From contig NZ_FREV01000010.1 in NCBI RefSeq assembly GCF_900143545.1, positions 23,271 to 87,270 on the forward strand: a stretch of DNA of 64,000 nucleotides. The letters are read 5' to 3'. Under the pieces are notes generated by a model. It had not been told where the DNA came from. It did no database searches and saw nothing but the letters and a program-made list of their open reading frames with translations. A program made the position numbers and the translations under genes. Numbering within the stretch: the stretch's first letter is position 1; each line of letters opens with the position of its first letter. Origin of the DNA: Loktanella sp. Alg231-35 (lineage in GTDB: Bacteria; Pseudomonadota; Alphaproteobacteria; Rhodobacterales; Rhodobacteraceae). Below, one piece after another: positions 36,491 to 44,846 of the stretch.

Positions 36491-37866
36491 GCCGGACACT
36501 TTATGACAAACTGGTCGACGCCCATAAGGTGTGCGATCTGCCAGATGGCGACATGCTGATCTATGTCGATTTCCACATCATGAATGAATACACCAGCCCG
36601 CAAGCCTTCTCGGGGCTCGACGCAAAGGGCTTGGACGTTTGGCGGACCGAGGCGCATCTTGCCGTGGTCGATCATGTGAACGCAACCCGCAGCAATGAAC
36701 CGCATGATAAGGCTTCCAAGCTCCTAATCGACAATCTGGAATCCAATTGCACCAAGCACGACATCGCTTTTTATGGTCTGGGCGACCCGCGACAGGGCAT
36801 TGAACACGTCGTGGTTCCCGAACAGGGGTTGGTCATACCCGGCATGTTAATTGCCTGCGGTGACAGCCACACGACAACCTATGGCGCATACGGCGCGCTG
36901 GGGTTTGGCATCGGCACCTCGGAAGTGGAACATGTTCTGGCAACCCAAACGCTACGCTACAAACGTATGAAAACGATGCGCGTTTTGATCGACGGCGAAA
37001 CCGCACCCGGCGTGACGGCGAAAGACATCATCATGAAAGTCGTGCAAGTCGTGGGCGCTGGCGGGGCCAATGGATTTGCGGTGGAGTTTGCAGGTTCCGC
37101 CGTTCGCCACCTCGACATGGCCGGACGCATGACCGTTTGCAATATGGCGGTTGAGTTAGGCGCGCGTGCGGCTTTGATCGCAGCGGATGAGGTCACCGAA
37201 GCGGCATTGCAAGGCCACTCTCATAGCGGTCGGTTTGCGTTCTACGGGGAGAGTTGGCACAGCGACCCCGAGGCCGTCTTTGACAATGAGGTCGCAATAG
37301 CAGGGGGCGATATCGAACCGCTGGTCACATGGGGCACCAGCCCGGATCAATCGGTGCCGATCACTGCACATGTGCCGGTCGCGTCCGACTATGTCTCGCC
37401 GAAAGCCAAGGCCGCTTTGGCGCGGTCGTTGAATTACATGGGGCTAACCGAGGGGCAGTCAGCCCAGTCGATCGCAATCGACACGGCCTTTATCGGTTCT
37501 TGCACCAACAGCCGGATTGAAGACCTGCGCGAGGCGGCCAAGATACTCGAAGGTAGGAAGGTCGCGGTGGGCGTCGAAGCCATCGTCGTGCCCGGCTCTG
37601 CCATGACACGGATCAAAGCCGAAGCCGAAGGCCTGCGCGCGATCTTTGAGGCTGCAGGTTTTGAATGGCGACCCGAGGCGGGCTGTTCCATGTGCCTTGC
37701 AATGAACGACGACATCGCCATGGATGGTGAACGCGTCGCATCATCCACCAACCGAAATTTCGAAGGCCGACAGGGTCGCGGCGCACGCACGCACCTTATG
37801 TCACCTGCAATGGTCGCGGCGGCTTCTGTCGCGGGGCATCTGGCAGATGTGCGAGATTTCAAATGA
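36487..37866 (+). CDS. 3-isopropylmalate dehydratase-like large subunit (LeuC/aconitase superfamily)
   Basis: A 459-residue hydro-lyase subunit. The [4Fe-4S] ligands are the Cys of FIGSCTNSRIEDL near 340 and the pair in AGCSMCLAMN near 400; CGDSHTTTYGAYGALGFGIG near 125 and VVPGSAM are further family motifs. Starts inside the stop of the hydrolase gene (ATGA). It is not beside leuA or leuB, so a catabolic substrate of the same shape (citramalate, dimethylmalate, homoaconitate or similar) is more likely than leucine synthesis; this is inference. Confidence 0.88.
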   Translation: MSRTLYDKLVDAHKVCDLPDGDMLIYVDFHIMNEYTSPQAFSGLDAKGLDVWRTEAHLAVVDHVNATRSNEPHDKASKLLIDNLESNCTKHDIAFYGLGDPRQGIEHVVVPEQGLVIPGMLIACGDSHTTTYGAYGALGFGIGTSEVEHVLATQTLRYKRMKTMRVLIDGETAPGVTAKDIIMKVVQVVGAGGANGFAVEFAGSAVRHLDMAGRMTVCNMAVELGARAALIAADEVTEAALQGHSHSGRFAFYGESWHSDPEAVFDNEVAIAGGDIEPLVTWGTSPDQSVPITAHVPVASDYVSPKAKAALARSLNYMGLTEGQSAQSIAIDTAFIGSCTNSRIEDLREAAKILEGRKVAVGVEAIVVPGSAMTRIKAEAEGLRAIFEAAGFEWRPEAGCSMCLAMNDDIAMDGERVASSTNRNFEGRQGRGARTHLMSPAMVAAASVAGHLADVRDFK

Positions 37867-38477
37867 AAGACCAACAGATGAAAAAGATGATCAAAGGGAT
37901 CGCAGCACCTTTGCCGCTGGCCAATGTCGATACTGATGTGATCATGCCCAAGCGGTTTCTGATCACGATCACCCGCGAAGGATTGGCGGATGGCACATTC
38001 GCCGATTTGCGCTTTGACAATGCTGGGGGTCCTCGCCCAGACTTTATCTTGAACAAAGCACCTTGGACGCAGGCCAATATTTTGGTTGTCGGCGACAATT
38101 TCGGCTGTGGGTCCAGTCGCGAACATGCTGTCTGGGGTATGCGCCAACTTGGGATTGATGCCTGCATCGGCACAAGTTTCGCCGGTATTTTCTACGACAA
38201 TGCCCGCAAAAACGGTTTGGCATTGCCGATTGTCTCGCCGGAGACGCGGGACTTGCTTTTGCAGGCCGCAGGCAACGGTGCCGAGATAACAATCGACCTA
38301 AGTGGCCGCACGATCACAGCTGGTGACATTCGCGCGCCATTCGAGATGGACGCCGCGACACAAACAGCGCTGATCCGAGGTCGCGATGATACGCTAGACT
38401 CGTTAGAACATGCAGGTGCGATCCGAGACTATGAGGCGGGATTGAAAAGCCAGATGCGGGTCAGCGTCATCAAATAG
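37863..38477 (+). CDS. 3-isopropylmalate dehydratase-like small subunit (LeuD family)
   Basis: A 204-residue swivel-domain subunit. Seen: NVDTDVIMPKRFL near 20, GDNFGCGSSREHAVWGM near 76 and SFAGIFYDNARKNGL near 105. Its length (about 200) is that of the bacterial LeuD type rather than the 160-residue archaeal type. ATGA overlap with the large-subunit gene. Together they make one dehydratase of the haloacid-like hydrolase operon. Confidence 0.88.
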   Translation: MKDQQMKKMIKGIAAPLPLANVDTDVIMPKRFLITITREGLADGTFADLRFDNAGGPRPDFILNKAPWTQANILVVGDNFGCGSSREHAVWGMRQLGIDACIGTSFAGIFYDNARKNGLALPIVSPETRDLLLQAAGNGAEITIDLSGRTITAGDIRAPFEMDAATQTALIRGRDDTLDSLEHAGAIRDYEAGLKSQMRVSVIK

Positions 38478-38496
38478 ACCAATAAGGGAACACAGA

Positions 38497-39381
38497 TTGG
38501 ATATCAGACAGCTGGAATGCTTCGTCGCCGTGGCGGAAGAACTTCACTTCCGGCGAGCAGGCGAACGTTTGGGGCTAAGCCAATCGGCTCTTTCTGAACG
38601 GGTCTCTGCGTTGGAACATGAACTTGGTGCGCGACTGTTTTTCAGAACGACACGGCAGGTCAGCCTGACCCAAGCTGGGTCAGAGTTCGTCCAGGATGCC
38701 AAAAGGATACTTGCCGATATCGAAAGGGCGGTCTCAAATGTTCGCCACACCGCCGAGTCTGACCTACGCCACATCCGTGTGAGCGGGGTAGATGAGGCGA
38801 TTTCGATGCTGCTGCCCAAAGCTCTGCTAGCTTTTCGCAGGACGGACCCGAAGGTTCACGTGCAGGTACTGGAAACCTCATCTTCTGAACAACATTCGCA
38901 AGAGTTGATTGGCCATCGCACCGATGTGGCCTTTGTCAGAACGCCGCAGCAAGACGATTTCATCACCAGTGAACTGCTTCACCGGCAGCCGGTTTTGGTG
39001 GTTCTTGCGGATACAAACCCTCTTTCAAGCTCTGTGTCTCTATCGGCGTCCGATATCGTCGACCAACCGATCGTGGGCTACCCCAAACACGCACGCCCAA
39101 TCTTGCACGAAGCATTATGGAGCGGCTTTCGCCGAATAGGCGCGCAGCCCAACATTGTCTGTGAGATTATTGATAAGTCCACAATGTTGCAGTTTGTAGC
39201 TCAGGGCCTCGGAATCGCATTGGCACCTGCTTGGGTCCGGAATATCGCCCCCTTAGGTGTTTCCTTCGTCCCATTTGAGCCATGTGAAAACCTCATTGAC
39301 CTATACGTTGCATTTCGCAAATCGGGAAATTCAGACACCGTCAAAAGATTCGTCGATGCAGTTAGAAAAACCACGGTCTAA
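38497..39381 (+). CDS. LysR-type transcriptional regulator (TTG start)
   Basis: A 294-residue LysR regulator: MDIRQLECFVAVAEELHFRRAGERLGLSQSALSERVSALE is the winged helix. The only start that keeps the conserved first residues is a TTG at 38497, preceded by AAGGGA at seven bases. It follows the leuD-like gene by 19 bases in the same direction, so it may be co-transcribed and autoregulated. It probably responds to a substrate or intermediate of the operon. Confidence 0.88.
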   Translation: MDIRQLECFVAVAEELHFRRAGERLGLSQSALSERVSALEHELGARLFFRTTRQVSLTQAGSEFVQDAKRILADIERAVSNVRHTAESDLRHIRVSGVDEAISMLLPKALLAFRRTDPKVHVQVLETSSSEQHSQELIGHRTDVAFVRTPQQDDFITSELLHRQPVLVVLADTNPLSSSVSLSASDIVDQPIVGYPKHARPILHEALWSGFRRIGAQPNIVCEIIDKSTMLQFVAQGLGIALAPAWVRNIAPLGVSFVPFEPCENLIDLYVAFRKSGNSDTVKRFVDAVRKTTV

Positions 39382-39401
39382 GGGTCCGAGACCGTGGTTT
39401 T
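39367..39401 (+). terminator. Strong intrinsic terminator after the LysR gene
   Basis: AAAACCACGGTCT (39367-39379) pairs perfectly with AGACCGTGGTTTT (39389-39401), a 13-bp stem with a nine-base loop. The stop codon TAA lies at the top of the stem. It ends the dehalogenase-leuCD-lysR transcript. Confidence 0.9.
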
Positions 39402-39874
39402 CCTCGATGGTATGGTACCGCTGTTCAATGCAGCACTTAACAAACGCGTGGCCGCCAAACTCTGGAAGCAGCCGTTAACAAAGAAAGCGTCAAAGTCTGG
39501 AATGTCCCGCATCTTGCCTATTCGAATGGGACGCAGCGAATGCCCGGTTTCGGTTCGCCAAAGCAAAGCGCGAAGCTAGGTAGTCGCTCTTCTTGTCAGC
39601 CGGCATCGTAGCACAGACTGTCCAAATTGAACCCATGTCTGCGCGCAGATTTTCTGTGACGTAGCAACCCGATCAACTACAAGGAAGTTGAAATTCTTGA
39701 TAGTCAATTGGCGGAAACTCGCCTTAGAATGTCCCTTGCTCACGTTCGACGTTTAACATCGAGAAGCCCCAATCTAAACTGCGCCTAGAACAAAATTGGT
39801 TCGACCCAAAGAAACAGCGGTTGGGTCGAAACGCCTAGCGCTCGTGCATTTTTCTAGTTTTAAATGAACGGGGA
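39402..39874. other. Intergenic region with a flanked hairpin
   Basis: No gene is supportable in these 470 bases. TTCGACCCAA (39800-39809) and TTGGGTCGAA (39821-39830) form a perfect 10-bp stem, and the heptamer CGCCTAG occurs just outside on both sides as a direct repeat (39782-39788 and 39832-39838). It could be a terminator for the gene on the minus strand or a recombination scar. Confidence 0.5.
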
Positions 39875-40120
39875 TCATTCGTAGTACACGTTGCTATGCA
39901 CCTTCGACTTCCATCGGGGCACAGTTTCTCCAGTGTTCCATTCGTAAAGCCAACCGACGAGCTCTCCTGACGCTGTGTCAAAGATCCGCTTAACGGCCCG
40001 TGCATGTATTCGGTCCAACTCTGCTTTGGGTACCCGAGACTCAGAATGATTTTTTGGTACTACGTGTCTGATTTTGACTAGTACGGCAGGTGTCAGATGA
40101 GGTTTGGCAGCTGCAGTCAT
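39875..40120 (-). CDS. Small conserved hypothetical protein
   Basis: An 81-residue basic protein I do not recognise. Seen: PAVLVKIRHVVPKNHSESRV, then VKRIFDTASGELVGWLYEWNTGE, which looks like a small beta-rich domain. The ATG at 40120 is preceded by GAGGAA; an ATG 16 codons upstream has no such site. It is divergent from the large membrane-protein gene at 40229. Confidence 0.5.
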   Translation of the reverse strand: MTAAAKPHLTPAVLVKIRHVVPKNHSESRVPKAELDRIHARAVKRIFDTASGELVGWLYEWNTGETVPRWKSKVHSNVYYE

Positions 40121-40228
40121 AATTCTTCCTCTTAGTTCGAGCCAGCGATGATCATCAGAATCCGTCACTTGGTTCGGTCATCGGCATCTAGGTGCCTCAC
40201 GTTCAAGTTGTGTTTACAAATGCTGTGA

Positions 40229-41896
40229 ATGCACGACAGAAAACGCAAAGAGGCGCAAAACAACGCAAAATGGCAGTTTAATACATTGATAAAAAACAAT
40301 AAGTATTTCGTTGCACCGCAGAAAGAAGCTGACAGTTTTAAGCAGCTTTTCGCTCGTTTAGCAGCAGCTGGCGCAGGACGCCCTGTAGATGCCGAGGGGT
40401 TTCCTGACGGACCTTGGACGCCTGAGAAACTGACTGATGCCATTTCTTCTTTTGAGGCCAACGAGAAGGGTATCGAGGTGCGAGCTGTGCAGGTTTGGTT
40501 TCAAGATAATTATAACGGCATCAGCAATGAGAACATACGCTGGCTAGCGCGCATATTCGGGTGCGATGACCCCGAAGCAACGGCTCAGTGGCAAGCGGAG
40601 CTGAACGCCGCTCGAGAGAGACTGGCATCTGAAAGGCGTGAAAAGAGGCGACGCGCTGCGTCCACAGAAGCCAAGAGCGAACAGGCAAAGGCGCTACATG
40701 GCAATTTTGTGGCCAGGCTGACCTTCGCGGAACTTTCAGAGCGTGCGTTTCGTGGCAGCGGCCCTTTCAATCTGATCGTAGCTCTTTGGGTGTTTGTTTC
40801 GATGCTCTTGTTTGTCGCTTACCTCACGGGTGTCCACGACGTGGTTTGCAGCCCAGCTGAAGGCGTAAACAAACAAGTTGGACTATTTTGGTCGCCAAAC
40901 TGGTACATTGACGATTTGGTCCTGGTTCCATTGCTGATGATTGTCGTTTCAAACACTGTCACCCGATGGCGTGATCAAAGCAGAGGAATGCTCGTCTCCG
41001 AACAAGTTGATCCTGAGCTCGACACTGGTTGGCGACAAAGACGCAACGACTTTGCATTCACGTTTCAGGCCTTGTTTCTCGCCAGCTTGTTCATCATTTT
41101 CTTCCTTCAATGGTATGGTGCCTATCTGACGCCGCTCCGGGAGAACGATGTCGGGCAACGCGTTGTTGATTGGCTGCTGATTGCAATTGAACGACCGGAT
41201 GTCATGTCCATTCCTTTTGCTAAGTACCTCTCACTGATCGCCAACTTCACGTCGGGTATCAGCTATTGGTGCTGCTTCACGGGGCTCTTGCTGCTCTACA
41301 TAGTTGTAACCGATTTCAAGGACGTTTGCGGTCGCTCGGCACCTTATTACAGCCCGCCTCAGTACTATGAGGCGATGAGTTCCGCTCGAACAATCATGCA
41401 GGGTATCTATCGCTGCGCGATCTTGATGCTCATAGCGTCGACTGCCATAAAACTGGTCGCAACCTACCTTATGACAGATGCTGAAAACCTCGCAGGGTGG
41501 CTGCTTAAAGACGCGCGCACGCTATTTGGGCTCACCAACGATGGCTGGAATTGGTTTGACAAGAGCCCTTCCGCTTCCATCACCAGTTTCTTTGTTATGT
41601 TCATTCCAGTATTTGTCTTCTTTGTGTGCTTGTCTCAGGTCCATTGGGCACTTCGCGCGTTGCTCAGCGCAGACGTCGATCAGTCCAACGCGGCTTTACT
41701 GACGAATTCAAATAGGTTGGACGAATTGAAGGCTGAATGGTTCAATTGGAGCATTGTCATTGCCCTACTCGTCGCCAATTTTTGGTTGATCGGCCGGTTC
41801 ACGGGGTTCTCGATCCTTCTGATCGGTAGCTTGGCGATAGGCATTTACAGTATCATTTCGACAACTCGATTTCAGGCAGGAGAAAACAAGATATGA
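40229..41896 (+). CDS. RcgA-like membrane protein (putative transporter)
   Basis: A 555-residue protein. The first 170 residues are soluble and basic: EVRAVQVWFQDNYNGISNENIRWLARIFG looks like a helix-turn-helix-like segment, followed by a charged coil (LNAARERLASERREKRRRAAS). About eight transmembrane helices follow (about 183-203, 228-248, 275-300, 330-360, 385-410, 450-475, 505-520, 525-545). From memory it resembles proteins annotated as RcgA-family putative transporters in Rhodobacteraceae; I cannot verify this. It ends 38 bases before a lysophospholipase-like gene, a likely partner. Confidence 0.6.
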   Translation: MHDRKRKEAQNNAKWQFNTLIKNNKYFVAPQKEADSFKQLFARLAAAGAGRPVDAEGFPDGPWTPEKLTDAISSFEANEKGIEVRAVQVWFQDNYNGISNENIRWLARIFGCDDPEATAQWQAELNAARERLASERREKRRRAASTEAKSEQAKALHGNFVARLTFAELSERAFRGSGPFNLIVALWVFVSMLLFVAYLTGVHDVVCSPAEGVNKQVGLFWSPNWYIDDLVLVPLLMIVVSNTVTRWRDQSRGMLVSEQVDPELDTGWRQRRNDFAFTFQALFLASLFIIFFLQWYGAYLTPLRENDVGQRVVDWLLIAIERPDVMSIPFAKYLSLIANFTSGISYWCCFTGLLLLYIVVTDFKDVCGRSAPYYSPPQYYEAMSSARTIMQGIYRCAILMLIASTAIKLVATYLMTDAENLAGWLLKDARTLFGLTNDGWNWFDKSPSASITSFFVMFIPVFVFFVCLSQVHWALRALLSADVDQSNAALLTNSNRLDELKAEWFNWSIVIALLVANFWLIGRFTGFSILLIGSLAIGIYSIISTTRFQAGENKI

Positions 41897-41933
41897 GCAA
41901 GAACTTTTCATCAGCTATCAGGGATCTCGGTTG

Positions 41934-42878
41934 ATGGACGCCGCGCCCTTCTTTTCTGAGATTGCGGATGGTCCAGACGACGGGGCCGCATTTTGGGTGA
42001 ACGCGGATGATGGCGTGCGCCTCAGATTGGCGAAGTGGAAGACAGAAGGCTCCGGCGCGGGAACGGTTCTGATGTTCCCCGGTCGCACTGAGTACATTGA
42101 GCTTCAAGGCCGAACAGCGCGTGACTTTCGTGCCCACGGCTACTCCATCCTCACGATCGATTGGCGCGGGCATGGGCTGTCTGATCGTCTGACAGAAGAC
42201 CCGAAAACGATACACGTGAATAGCTATGCAGACTATCAGAACGACGTTAGGGCGATGGTCGCTGCAGCAAAGGCGCTTGATTTACCGAAGCCATGGTTCC
42301 TGTTTGGGAATTCCATGGGGGCATGCATCGGTCTACGAGCTGCGATCGAAGGTCTGGACGTGAAAGCATGTGCGTTCTCCGCGCCCATGTGGCGTATCAA
42401 GATGTCTCTGATTCAGAGCCTCATCGCTATTCCAGTCGCATGGATTGCTTGCCGCGTGGGAAAAGGGCACGTGTACATTCCAGGCCATGATGAGAGGAAC
42501 TACGCTTCATACCACCCGTTTGAGGGCAACCGGATTACCTCTGATCCTGACGGCTACGACTATTGGGTCAGACAAGCACGTGCTGAACTGAGCTTGCAGA
42601 CCGGCGGGTCCAGCATGAAATGGCTTCTGCAGAGCCTCATTGAATGCCGGCATCTTTCGAAACTGCCCTCCCCTCCCCTTCCCTGCATCGCCTTTTGGGG
42701 CGACCAGGATGAAATCGTTGACTTTGAGCCAATCGAAACTCGTATGGCTGAATGGCCCGATGGTTCGGTCGTGCGAATTGAGAACGCCAAGCACGCGCTT
42801 GTTCTGGAACAACCAGAAACTCGGAAAACACTCATCGACAAGACACACGCGCTCTTCTTGGCAGCGTTGAGCAGCTAG
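41934..42878 (+). CDS. Alpha/beta hydrolase (lysophospholipase/monoglyceride lipase type)
   Basis: A 314-residue hydrolase. Seen: MFPGRTEYIELQGRTARDFRAHGYSILTIDWRGHGLSDR, the nucleophile elbow GNSMGACIGLRAA with Ser near residue 127, Asp in FWGDQDEIVDFEP and His in ENAKHALVLEQ, forming a complete triad. No signal peptide. The ATG at 41934 is one codon after a TTG. It follows the RcgA-like gene and is probably co-transcribed. Confidence 0.85.
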   Translation: MDAAPFFSEIADGPDDGAAFWVNADDGVRLRLAKWKTEGSGAGTVLMFPGRTEYIELQGRTARDFRAHGYSILTIDWRGHGLSDRLTEDPKTIHVNSYADYQNDVRAMVAAAKALDLPKPWFLFGNSMGACIGLRAAIEGLDVKACAFSAPMWRIKMSLIQSLIAIPVAWIACRVGKGHVYIPGHDERNYASYHPFEGNRITSDPDGYDYWVRQARAELSLQTGGSSMKWLLQSLIECRHLSKLPSPPLPCIAFWGDQDEIVDFEPIETRMAEWPDGSVVRIENAKHALVLEQPETRKTLIDKTHALFLAALSS

Positions 42879-43150
42879 CTTCACTTCCGATTTTCCTGGG
42901 CAATCTCAGATAATCGTAGGGCAGAACCTGTCTCGTGCAGATGATCTGAAATCTGCAAGGCAGACCTTTCGTTGCGTCGTATCACTTGGCTAGACGTTCT
43001 GACGAATGACCGAGCATTTCGGGTCTGTTGCAGGACGGGGCGAACTGACTCTTTCAGACCATTAGGGATTGCCAGCATCACAAAAAGTCAATAATAACTT
43101 ATAAGAAATGATGGAAGATATAATAAATTTGATCAATATGGAGAACGACT

Positions 43151-43972
43151 ATGCCCAAACTTCTCAAGTCGACGGTAGCGGCAGCTTCATTGATCGCAAC
43201 TGCATTTACGCTGGTTCCTGCGCGCGTTCTGGCTCAAAGCTACCAAATTGATTGTGCTATCCTGTTGTGTTTGTCCGGAGGCTGGCCTGCGTCGGTGCCC
43301 TGTGCCCGCGCCCGCGCTGAGTTCATTCGCCGGATTACACCATGGCCCGTCGAGCCACCTTTGCAGATTTGGCGTTGCCCGATGGGTGCCGCCTACACCG
43401 TAGACCCCGAAACACTCACCAGCGAACGGATATATGAAATCCTCTTTCAGCTGGACCAGACCGCTCCCCTCCAATCCCTCCCGTTGGATGAGGCAGGAAC
43501 TCCGGTCATCGGCCTCGATGGTCGTTTGGCCGGAGCGCCTGCATCGGAATTTCAAGCGCCCCCACTCACGGACGGCATGGAGCCGCAACCCGCTGTCGTT
43601 CGCATGTCGGGCGGTGACGCGGCTCCATTGCCGGAGGGCTTTGCATTGCAGTTGGTACAGGATCGCGCGGATATCGACATCAGTGGGGCTGACTTTAACT
43701 TCGTGCGCTCAATCCGTGTTTTCCAGACCCAAGCGCGGCAATGGGAGTCTGGCCGTGACGGCGATTGCAACAGCTACGCATCGGTCCGGTTGGGCAGCTA
43801 TGGCACGCAAGGAGATTACCGTTGGACACGTAGCGGCGTAGGGGCATTGCCTGATGACCACACCGGCCTGACCGGTTTTGGCTCACACTGCCCCAGTGTC
43901 TTTCACAGGTCCGTCTTCGTTGATTGGCGCGACTATGAAGGCAACTACGGCTTCGAGCAGGTGAACTACTAA
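43151..43972 (+). CDS. Secreted TrbM-like conjugation-associated protein
   Basis: A 273-residue exported protein: signal peptide MPKLLKSTVAAASLIATAFTLVPARVLAQ, then a Cys-rich TrbM/KikA-like segment IDCAILLCLSGGWPASVPCARARAEFIRRI. The C-terminal half has four more Cys residues and a WESGRDGDCNSYASVRLG phrase and is not recognised. GGAGAACGACT precedes the ATG. An octamer CTTATAAG lies 53 bases upstream at 43098. TrbM-like proteins accompany mating-pair systems; no other trb or virB gene is in the window. Confidence 0.65.
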   Translation: MPKLLKSTVAAASLIATAFTLVPARVLAQSYQIDCAILLCLSGGWPASVPCARARAEFIRRITPWPVEPPLQIWRCPMGAAYTVDPETLTSERIYEILFQLDQTAPLQSLPLDEAGTPVIGLDGRLAGAPASEFQAPPLTDGMEPQPAVVRMSGGDAAPLPEGFALQLVQDRADIDISGADFNFVRSIRVFQTQARQWESGRDGDCNSYASVRLGSYGTQGDYRWTRSGVGALPDDHTGLTGFGSHCPSVFHRSVFVDWRDYEGNYGFEQVNY

Positions 43973-44025
43973 GGCTTGTGGCTCCAATTAAACCCGGCAC
44001 CAGAATTGCGGTGGGCCTCCACAAG

Positions 44026-44053
44026 TTGTATGTCTGTCGTCAAAACTTATAAG
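44026..44053 (+). promoter_or_regulatory. Candidate promoter of the repC leader transcript
   Basis: TTGTAT (44026-44031) and TATAAG (44048-44053) are separated by 16 bases. The -10 box overlaps the palindromic octamer CTTATAAG, which is also found upstream of the TrbM-like gene and twice before ssb. Transcription from here would run through all three antisense RNA cassettes before repC. Confidence 0.45.
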
Positions 44054-44088
44054 AATCAACAGGCGGAGCAGAACATACCCCAGAATCG

Positions 44089-44173
44089 AAAACCCCCCGC
44101 AAGGCGGTAACCAAGCGAGGGGGGCTTTAGAACAAAGGAATTGGCGTTCCCGTAGTCCGATCTCAGAAGTTGG
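44089..44173 (-). ncRNA. Antisense small RNA cassette 1 upstream of repC
   Basis: On the minus strand, TTGCCA (44207-44202) and GTAGAA (44185-44180) with a 16-base spacer make a promoter; the predicted RNA of about 85 nt has a stem GGAA/TTCC with loop CGCCAA (plus-strand positions 44137-44150) and ends in a C5-6/G6 hairpin (CCTTGCGGGGGG) followed by TTTT. The first stem seen in copies 2 and 3 is degenerate here. Confidence 0.6.
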
Positions 44174-44372
44174 TCTCAGTTCTACATCCCCCCAACAGTA
44201 CTGGCAAGTGAAAAACGCAGATTCTGCGCACGCCACCACTGTGTCTCGATGTGAACCATGCAAAGACCCCAAGGTTCAGTTCAAGGCGCAACATGATGGC
44301 TATGATTGGAACCAACACCCAACCAGTTGTATGCTATCAATGCGTCTAAGCCAGAGATTCGAAGGAGAGGAG

Positions 44373-44393
44373 ATGCGTTACGAAAAAAGATAA
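44373..44393 (+). CDS. Six-codon leader peptide between RNA cassettes 1 and 2
   Basis: ATG CGT TAC GAA AAA AGA TAA encodes MRYEKR. A strong ribosome binding site, AAGGAGAGG, lies directly before it. Its stop overlaps the terminator stem of antisense RNA 2. It could couple translation of the repC leader to antisense control; that is inference. It may equally be a chance arrangement. Confidence 0.35.
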   Translation: MRYEKR

Positions 44394-44470
44394 CCCCCGC
44401 AAGGTGGCAACCTTCCGGGGGGCTATGAGACCAAGAGGACTGCAATCCTCTCGAATATCAGATGTGTTGA
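44383..44470 (-). ncRNA. Antisense small RNA cassette 2 upstream of repC
   Basis: Minus-strand promoter TTGATT (44504-44499), 16-base spacer, CTAAAA (44482-44477). The predicted 88-nt RNA has three stems: ATATCA with TGATAT; AGAGGA with TCCTCT around a six-base loop (TTGCAG in the RNA sense); and the terminator CCCCCCGG...TTGCGGGGG followed by TTATCTTTTTT. Upstream of the promoter is GTTCGCACAAATGCG, shared with cassette 3. Confidence 0.7.
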
Positions 44471-44652
44471 TATCGGTTTTAGAGCCCTCCTTCACACCAA
44501 TCAAGGAAAAAACGCATTTGTGCGAACCGAGAAGTTGTGTCTCGGCCTGGTCTACGCAGTCGAAGCGGATCAGACCCAGACGCAGCAACGGACCAGACCA
44601 CTGGTCAGCCGCGTCAAACAACAATGTTCAGAAAGGAGGACAGCAGCACCCT

Positions 44653-44740
44653 AAAAAATAGAAACCCCCGCAAGGCGGCAACCTAACGGGGGGGTTCAGA
44701 AACCAAAGAACGCCAATTCTTCAGTAGATCAAGTGCTTGG
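44653..44740 (-). ncRNA. Antisense small RNA cassette 3 upstream of repC
   Basis: Minus-strand promoter TTGCCT (44774-44769), 16-base spacer, CTAAAA (44752-44747). The predicted 88-nt RNA folds as GACCAAG/CTTGATC, then AAGAA/TTCTT with loop TTGGCG, then the terminator ending TTGCGGGGG and TTTCTATTTTTT. The loop TTGGCG is the exact complement of the loop of cassette 1 (CGCCAA). It lies about 110 bases before the repC start. Confidence 0.72.
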
Positions 44741-44846
44741 TCTCGGTTTTAGCACCCTCCTCACGAGCAGGCAACAAAAAACGCATTTGTGCGAACAAAG
44801 AAGAACTGCCTGACGCCGCCCTGCTTCAAACGAGCAAGGACAAAAA

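Noticed and set aside
42881..43081. 66-codon minus-strand frame between hydrolase and TrbM-like genes
   Set aside because: No ribosome binding site and no recognisable motif, though its composition is not absurd.
44346..44624. 92-codon minus-strand frame across RNA cassette 2 and a similar 62-codon frame at 44729-44917
   Set aside because: They share only the phrase encoded by the repeated promoter/hairpin DNA and shift frame between cassettes; promoter and terminator structure explains the conservation better than protein coding.
44089..44774. CRISPR array or iterons before repC
   Set aside because: Units are about 150 bases, diverged, structured and spaced 270-300 bases; not short identical repeats with unique spacers.
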